From contig MU623714.1 of NCBI GenBank assembly GCA_025201765.1, positions 1 to 14,477 of the forward strand: a stretch of DNA of 14,477 bases, read 5' to 3'. The notes beneath the pieces were generated by a model that worked only from the letters and a program-made list of their open reading frames with translations, was not told where the DNA came from and searched no databases. The DNA is from Daldinia sp. FL1419 (lineage: Eukaryota; Ascomycota; Sordariomycetes; Xylariales; Hypoxylaceae). A program made the position numbers and the translations under genes. Below are positions 9,121 through 14,477 of the stretch, in pieces; position 1 is the first letter of the stretch; each line of letters starts with the position of its first letter.

Positions 9121-9379
9121 AATTATAATGGTTATTTACCTAAATATTATAATTATATAATAAATAATTATATTTATAAATTAATATAAATATTTTTTTT
9201 ACCCTCTTTAATATTATCTTTTTCTTTTAATTATATAATTAATTTATTTTTTATTAATCTTTATTTAATTATAATATAGATTTGTATGTTTTTTAAAACC
9301 TATTTATTAAGTTAAATTAAGGTAGGTTATTTATTTTTTAATTAATTAAGTAAATTAATATTGTAGTTAAGATAAAATA
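9121..9379. other. AT-rich spacer, nothing recognised
   Basis: Low-complexity A/T sequence without a recognisable coding frame, repeat or RNA. The base skew of the plus strand changes here from C-retaining to G-retaining. Confidence 0.5.
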
Positions 9380-9910
9380 GTGGAATTGTGACAGAAGATT
9401 AGGCAGTTATTGGTTATAAATAATTATTATAATATTTTTTAGGAAATTGTGGATGATTTGGTAATCCAAAAAACTTTAAAAATTGGTTTAATTATCCTTA
9501 TTAAGAATAATGTAGAAAATAATTTTGTTAATAAGTTAGATATGGCTTTTGGGGATAATAATTTTAGTATTAGTTTAAATAAAATTATAGGAAAAAAAAA
9601 TAATAAGAAATAAGATTATTAAATGATAAATAAGGTTAATTTTAATAATATAAGGAATAATAGTGGATTAGTTAATTTGAATAATTTGATTAATTTTTTT
9701 AATAAAAGGATTAGTAATAATTTTAGGTAAATAAATAATTTAATAAATAATTTTAAGGTTTTTGAAGAATAGCCTGATAGTGGTAAAGTATTTGTGGAGG
9801 ATGAGTATGATAATAATGGAAATAAGTTTATTAAAGATGTAAATATTGGTAGTGGTGATAAGGCTGTTATGAAAAAGCCTTGTGTGGAAGTGGGTATATT
9901 TGATTTCTTC
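9380..9910 (+). pseudogene. Unidentified degraded ORF ending at a candidate LTR
   Basis: I do not recognise this gene. One plus frame from 9380 runs to the TG of the candidate LTR at 9911, with six or seven stops, each explainable as a mutated Gln or Trp codon. It includes EIVDDLVIQKTLKIG near the start and PDSGKVFVEDEYDNNGNK and GSGDKAVMKKPCVEVGIF near the end, an acidic, Asn-rich, probably disordered composition. The plus strand has 59 G but only 5 C in 9481-9840. The opposite strand in the matching register is also open (Leu/Ser-rich), so the coding strand is not certain. The abrupt end at the LTR suggests a sequence interrupted by insertion. Confidence 0.35.
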
Positions 9911-10106
9911 TGTTAGTTTTAGTCTATTTCCGGTTATATTTATTATATTGTATAAGAATATATCTATACTTACTAATCTTAATTATCCTTCTCCTTTGTG
10001 TAGCTGTTATTTTAATTAATATCATTATTATATTGTAAATTTAATAGGGTTTTAAAATGTTTGAATTATTATTTTATAAGGTTCTTTGTGAGTTTATCTA
10101 TTAACA
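9911..10106. repeat. Candidate LTR, 196 bp, TGTTA...TAACA
   Basis: The segment begins TGTTAGTTTT and ends CTATTAACA, giving a 5-bp terminal inverted repeat of the form usual for copia LTRs. It contains more G/C-bearing sequence (for example TTTCCGG and CCTTCTCC) than its neighbours. It lies at the 3' side of copia C, whose RNase H remnant fades out near 10300, so it may be that element's 3' LTR. No second copy occurs in the window, the flanks (TCTTC and TTTAA) do not match, and no polypurine tract is obvious. Confidence 0.4.
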
Positions 10107-10299
10107 TTTAATTAATTAGTAGATAGATTATGTTAAATGTTCTTTTAGTATATTCTTATTATAATTATATATTTTAAATATTAATATATTATAATTTTAT
10201 ATTAATTTATTGTTTTTCTCCAATTACAAACTATATTATTTATTAATTATTATTAAATATTTTCTATTCTTTACTTATATTTAATTTAATATTTTTAAA

Positions 10300-10869
10300 T
10301 AGGTATTAAAATATTATAGTCTTTTTTATTATTTTTTTCATAATTATTAGTTTAATTTTTATTATTAATATTAATATAGTTATTTACCTTATAGCCTTTT
10401 ATATTATTGGTTTATTAAATAAAAAAATAATATAATTATATAATAAGTGTTTTGTCATATTATTGTTAGTGAAAGATGTATCTCTTATTATAAACAATAT
10501 TTTTAAGCCTAAATTCCTATCCCCATATTTAATATAGAGTTTTTACTTAATATATAAATATTTAATAATTTGGTTAATTGTTTTTAAATGTTTAGGTCTT
10601 AGGTTAATGAAATAATAAAAGAACTGTAACATTACATATATAATATTTAAGTATATTATAATTATTATATAAAATATTAAGTTTATTCTTTTTTAATATT
10701 TTTTAATAACCTTTTTATTAACTATACCATTGTATTTTTATAATTTTATTATAACTATTGATATTGTTAGGTTATATAATAAATTATATAAGTTAAACTT
10801 TAAAGCCATTTTTTTAATATAAGTTTTATAATTAAGAATTATTGTTTTTTTTATATAGTTTTATATTAT
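10300..10869 (-). pseudogene. Copia C RNase H region
   Basis: Following the reverse transcriptase on the minus strand, SLTYIIYYIT at 10799-10770 matches the SLxYIAxxTRPDI motif that opens the connection/RNase H part of copia polyproteins, here in frame 2. The next codons fit the VxxLxxFxxxPxxxHxxAxxRxLxYL pattern loosely (IKRLLKNIKK). Below about 10650 the match becomes too weak to place the catalytic DASxAxD residues. A frameshift relative to the catalytic reverse transcriptase block must lie between about 10870 and 10800, where there are A/T homopolymer runs. Confidence 0.5.
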
Positions 10870-11600
10870 TTTAATATTTAAATATTAATTTATTAATCTT
10901 TCCTCTTTTACTTCCTAAATACTCTTTATTAGATTAACCACCATATCAACTAACCTCTAATAAACCTTATAATATATTATTAATATATTATTAACATAAA
11001 CTAATATATATATTAATTAATTTAAAAAGTAAAATAGGCATAATTCTTTAATTAAACCAACTATCTTTATGATAATTAAAATTTTAATTACCTCCTTATA
11101 TTATAATAATAAAATATCTTTTAAATTATATAAAATTCTTTTAAATTATATATATTTATTTAATTATTTAAACCTTTTTAATAACTAAATATATATTAGA
11201 CTTCCATCTTCTCATAATGCATAAATAAAAACATTCTTCATATTATATTATTTAATTTTTAAATTTAATTTTATTGTAATTGCCATTATAATCCTAAATA
11301 TTCTAACTATTAAGGTAACTATATATATGTTATTAAAGATATTTTTTTTTAAAGGTTATCCTTTATTATAATCCTTAATTTATATACCTTTAAATAATTA
11401 TTAATATTAAATTTATAATTAAATACCCATTTAATTAATAAAGATATTAATTTTATATTATTAATATTAATAATCTTCCAAATATCCTTTTTAATTATAG
11501 TTTAAATTTTATTATTCACATTCTCCTTAAATCATTTGCCTAAAAGGTATAAATCCAGATCCTTCCACCTTTTAAATTCAAATTTTATTATTATTATCCT
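10870..11600 (-). pseudogene. Copia C reverse transcriptase
   Basis: The N-terminal block reads KKDIWKII, then IKWVFNYKFN (Trp-Val-Phe at 11429-11421) and YLKVYKLRIIIKDNL, matching WVFKYKxDxxGxxxRYKARLVxRG of copia enzymes, in frame 2. At the nine-T run 11342-11350 the frame changes. From there frame 0 reads FRIIMAI, YNMKNVFIYA (QMDVxNAFLNG-like), LYNLKDILLL (LYGLKxSPLLW) and LVYVNNILIIYYK. The last contains the catalytic YVDD box as YVNN (10998-10987), both Asp codons turned to Asn. EVKEERLIN then matches the segment before FLGI. The order and spacing of five boxes make the identification strong; both the catalytic residues and the frame are destroyed. Confidence 0.85.
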
Positions 11601-12400
11601 ATAAATAAAAATTTATTTACCAACATCCTATAATCTAAATATATACTTAATATTTATTACAACTATAATAACAACATACAATATTTTATATTTATAATTT
11701 TTTTAATAAATTACTTCTTACTAATCAAATAAAAAAATATTTAAAAAATTATTAAACAACTTATCTATAAATATAACTATTTTATCTCAACTATACCTTA
11801 CAATAATTAAAACTATAATTAATAACCTTGTACCCCTAATATTATTATCCTTAAATGAACTCTTACCTTTTACTTATTAATTAAATTTTAAAACCTTTAA
11901 CTATATTTTTTTAATATATTTTTGGGATATTTTTTCCCTTAGATTATCCACCCCTTAATAAATTAATAAATCCAAAATTATTTCTGCAAATAGCTAATCT
12001 ATAATAAGTTCTGATTATTCACCTACTCTCCCCTTTAAAAATTAACTTACACCCTACAATATACCCCCCACACCTTCAAACTATTACCCTGGCTTAGGTA
12101 TCTCTCTAAATATCATAATTCCATAATATTAATCTATTAATTTTAAATTATTTAATTTAAAATTTATTTTTTTTATATTTAAATTTAATACAAATTATAT
12201 TCATTAGCTTCCTCTTCCAATTAATCTCCTTTTGGATCTAACTATAATATCACTTCGCTCCCTTTATCTTAAATTGTACTAAATACGGAACTATAGGTAA
12301 TTAATCCATCATCCTATAAATCTAATTAATTTAATAATATTAATAAAATAATATTCAATTATAATACAATATTTTTAATATAAATTAATTCTTCTTCCAT
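11601..12400 (-). pseudogene. Copia C integrase-RT linker
   Basis: This is the variable region between integrase and reverse transcriptase. Around 12117-11900 frame 2 reads REIPKPG and AEIILDLLIY with only Gln-type stops, while frame 1 reads RCGGYIVG in the same place, so the frame change from integrase (1) to reverse transcriptase (2) lies somewhere in 12400-11950. Such linkers are poorly conserved in copia, and no motif is expected. The plus strand keeps C and loses G (46 C against 8 G in 11701-12000). Confidence 0.5.
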
Positions 12401-13500
12401 AATAGATATTAATTTTATTTTTTATTCTAATAAATAGAATAATTTTTTATTAAATCAAATATCTTTTATTAAAATAACCTTCTATTTATAAAATATCTAT
12501 ATACAATATATATTAATGGCTCTATAACCAACCAAATACCTTATATATACCCTTAACTAAACCTTCTTACCTCACTTATTCTTTACATCAACTATATTTT
12601 TATTTAAAGGATATACTTTATATTTATAAATATATATATAACCCTAATAAAATTTTAAATTATTTATAAATACCCTTATTATTTTTGAAATATACCACCT
12701 AAAATATTAATAAAATTAATTTTTTAATATCTCTAATAATAATTTATAATTATTATATTAATTAAAATTTTAATTTATTAAATAAATTATTGCCTTAATA
12801 CATTTTAACCATAATTCCTTTAATAAATTAATATTTAATTATATTTTAATAGAATGGATTTGGAGTTCTTAACCTAATCATTCTATACTACCTATTAATT
12901 TTTTAATTATTAATAATAATAACTCCAAATTTATTTCCTTTTTATATATTTATTAAATATATTAAATTATTCTATTTATATTAATAATTAAAATATTATT
13001 ATTATACCTTAATTTATAAATTTTTAATTTAAATTAATAATTTACCCAATTATCAACATAATTAACTCTTAATATAATACTTTTTTATAATTTATTAAAA
13101 AATATATAAATTATAATAAATCCCAAATATTCATTTAATATAATTAATACCTACAATATCTTATTATATTTTCTAAAGAAATTAAATAAATCTTAAAATA
13201 TTTTCCAAAATAGGTATAGGGAAAAATATTTTAACTTTCTTCTAAAAATCACATATTTTATAAATAATTTTATATATATTTTACATTTAATTATAAATTT
13301 TCCCTTAATTTTTATTCCTTTAATATTTTTTACTAAATTTTTTAGGGTATTAGATCCTAAATAACTTAATCTTAAATATTATAAATCCTTTATATCCTTT
13401 TTCTTTGATAAAAGATCATATAATTTCTTTAATATAATTAGGATTGGATGAGCTATAAGGTTAGTTATATTGTTATAAAGCATGGGCACTTATAACATAT
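12401..13500 (-). pseudogene. Copia C GAG-pre-integrase and integrase
   Basis: In minus frame 1, LSYLGSNTLKNLVKNIKG starts at 13369 and matches LRLGHLGxxALxHLVxNxxG of the GAG-pre-integrase domain, followed by IKIKG and IKCKIY, where the second Cys of C-x2-C has become Tyr. Next come RRKLKYF and LFWKIF (family RPFWRxHWDLFE). The second catalytic position, in KLRYNNN (family KIRHDNE), is Asn at 13003-13001. GSIE holds the intact Glu at 12883-12881, 39 residues on, a spacing I recall for this fungal subfamily. LKELWLKCIKAIIYLIN follows (LPxELWPEAxxAAxYLxNR), then YIRYLVGYRAINIYCI near 12535 (GYLVGYxSTNIYRIW) and FNKKLFY. Few stops remain. Confidence 0.82.
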
Positions 13501-13980
13501 AAGATAATAAATAGATTTAAAAAAGCTTATATTTAAAGAAAAGTAAATTTAATTATTTAATTAGCTATTTAAGGATTTTATTGTTATTTTAGGTCTTATA
13601 TTTTAAGGTATATATATTTTTATAATATTATATTTTAATCTTCTTTTTAAGGATAATTTTAAATATAATATTAATATAGAAACCTTTCACTATAATTATA
13701 TTAATTAATATTAGGTTTTTAATGTTAGGTCCTTCCAATTTATCGAATATTTTTTTCATTATTTTAGTATTTTAACTAGTAATGGGTAAAGCTGATAACC
13801 TAACTTCTATTATTTCTTTATTTTTGGCTTCTTCCTAAATATTAAGTTCTAATAATAATTTATTATTAATTAAGTATATACCATTATATATATTTAAAAT
13901 AATACTATTAATTAATAGGTATTATTTTAATTTAATTATAAATAAATAGATTTTATAAATAGATTTTAAATGTAATCCCA
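13501..13980 (-). pseudogene. Copia C protease region, tentative
   Basis: Minus frame 1 stays largely open upstream of the GAG-pre-integrase block. LLINSIILNIYN begins at 13918 and could be a mutated L-(I/L)-D-S-G/A-A-x-x-I-C-N protease site. LEGPNIKNLILIN and VKGFYINIIFKIIL follow, recalling the V-x-G-x-G-x-V-x-I strand of retropepsins. No single residue is diagnostic; position between gag and integrase in the same frame is the main support. Confidence 0.4.
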
Positions 13981-14380
13981 CTTTCCCTAATATAATTATA
14001 ATAATTAAATTTTTAAAATAATTATTATTAAAGTTAAATAACTTCCCTAATTTATTATTATTACTTAATTTCTTCTATTTATTATATGATTTATTACTTT
14101 ATTTAATTTTCCAACCTCCTAATTTAATTTAACCTTTAAGCACTTTCCACTTTAAAAACTAATAATATCTTTTAATTACCTTATTTTTCTTTTTATTAAA
14201 TTTATTAAATAAATAACAATTAGATTTTTTGGTAATAATATATTGAAGGATTTTATATTTGTTAAATGGCCATAAATAAATATCTATAATTTGATTTAAA
14301 TAAAGATAATTATAACCTTTACCTTTTAATTTAAATATAGTTAATTTATTAGTTTAGTTTTAGCCTTTAAAGTAATTAAT
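13981..14380 (-). pseudogene. Copia C gag, 5' truncated, tentative
   Basis: Minus frame 1 continues to the composition boundary with few stops (KGKGYNYLYLNQIIDIYLWP near the start). Close to 13985-13965 it reads LGKVGLHLKSIYKIY, reminiscent of a C-G-K-x-G-H-x-x-x-x-C zinc knuckle followed by YKL, although the Cys residues are not preserved and the spacing is off by one. About 130 codons lie upstream of this, fewer than a full gag, so the N-terminus was probably lost at 14380. Confidence 0.35.
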
Positions 14381-14477
14381 AATGAACAGGAGCTCTGATA
14401 GCTCCTGCAGGATATGCCCTACACTTCAACTAACCCATAGCAACCAGAGGCTGTATGAGCTCGAGGATGCAAGGTGA
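14381..14477. other. Non-AT-rich flank at sharp isochore edge
   Basis: Composition jumps from A/T-only-like sequence to 48 G/C in 97 bases. Nothing in these bases looks mutated by RIP, and CG, CA and TG dinucleotides are present. An ATG at 14382 opens a 31-codon frame that closes with TGA exactly at the last bases of the window. With no splice or promoter context this is not evidence for a gene. The segment may be the start of a gene-rich region, an unrelated younger repeat, or part of an LTR continuing outside. Confidence 0.6.
14387..14407. repeat. 8-bp GC-rich hairpin
   Basis: CAGGAGCT (14387-14394) and AGCTCCTG (14400-14407) are perfect reverse complements around a 5-nt loop, only seven bases inside the composition boundary. 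No U-run follows on either strand, so it is not a bacterial-type terminator; its role is unknown. Confidence 0.5.

Larger units (their letters stand above)
1..14380. other. AT-rich, RIP-like degraded retrotransposon isochore
   Basis: Almost the whole window is extremely AT-rich; hand counts give about 20% GC at 3601-4440 and about 10% at 4441-5280. Stop codons fill every frame, yet long stretches still read as copia polyprotein if TAA, TAG and TGA are taken as former CAA, CAG, CGA or TGG codons. Catalytic Asp codons have become Asn, Gly has become Lys, and Thr or Ala have become Ile or Val. That is the transition-only pattern of repeat-induced point mutation in filamentous ascomycetes. No intact host gene, tRNA or rRNA is visible in it. 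Confidence 0.85.
10107..14380 (-). mobile_element. Degraded Ty1/copia retrotransposon C
   Basis: A third copia remnant on the minus strand, with domain order gag, protease (weak), GAG-pre-integrase, integrase, reverse transcriptase, RNase H. Unlike copia A it carries frameshifts as well as stops. Integrase reads in frame 1 (codon 5' position modulo 3), the start of reverse transcriptase in frame 2, the catalytic part in frame 0, and RNase H in frame 2 again. The 5' end is lost at the sharp composition boundary at 14380. The region 10107-10300 has no recognisable coding and would hold the 3' untranslated part if 9911-10106 is its LTR. Confidence 0.75.

Noticed and set aside
10103..10141. 9-bp inverted repeat AACATTTAA/TTAAATGTT
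   Set aside because: Such short A/T palindromes are expected by chance at this composition; not listed as a feature.
1..14380. Mitochondrial genome segment because of high A/T content
   Set aside because: No mitochondrial tRNA, rRNA or respiratory genes are seen, and the content is nuclear-type LTR retrotransposons with transition-only decay.
14382..14477. 31-codon ORF as a gene
   Set aside because: It is too short, ends by coincidence at the window edge, and has no supporting context.
1..14477. CRISPR array, tRNA, rRNA or riboswitch
   Set aside because: No regularly spaced repeats with unique spacers, and no cloverleaf or rRNA-like sequence was found on either strand.

Overview
The window looks like an AT-rich isochore of a filamentous ascomycete nuclear genome. 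Hand-counted blocks are about 10-20% GC over positions 1-14380. It is packed with remnants of Ty1/copia LTR retrotransposons that are now C-to-T and G-to-A mutated beyond function, as expected from repeat-induced point mutation (RIP) or a similar process. No intact gene is visible. The only open frames of any length are short windows inside, or antisense to, dead retroelements. The last 97 bases (14381-14477) switch abruptly to about 49% GC.

Layout. (1) 1-about 4440, minus strand: copia remnant A, with gag, protease, integrase and reverse transcriptase in one frame. It runs off the left edge of the window in or near RNase H. The integrase catalytic triad spacing D,D(35)E is still measurable. 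(2) about 4441-7880, minus strand: copia remnant B, of a different subfamily, with gag, protease, GAG-pre-integrase, integrase core and a probable integrase C-terminus. It is split by two 204-bp solo LTRs of one family (5275-5478 and 6681-6884); the second has a 5-bp target-site duplication. (3) 7881-9910: a less-mutated patch with LTR-like sequence (about 7881-8330), then two degraded coding-like blocks I cannot name (8331-9120 and 9380-9910). (4) 9911-10106: a candidate 196-bp LTR with TGTTA/TAACA ends. (5) about 10300-14380, minus strand: copia remnant C, with gag, possible protease, integrase, reverse transcriptase and RNase H, broken by frameshifts as well as stops. (6) 14381-14477: non-AT-rich flank.

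The remnants do not work together as a pathway. They record successive, nested insertions followed by mutation. The two most unusual signals are blockwise strand asymmetry, where stretches of several hundred bases lose almost only C or almost only G and some switches fall on element junctions, and the context of the changes between the two LTR copies, which are all transitions but not restricted to CpA. Family assignments rest on reading the translation through stops and matching motif order and spacing to remembered copia polyproteins. No database search was possible.
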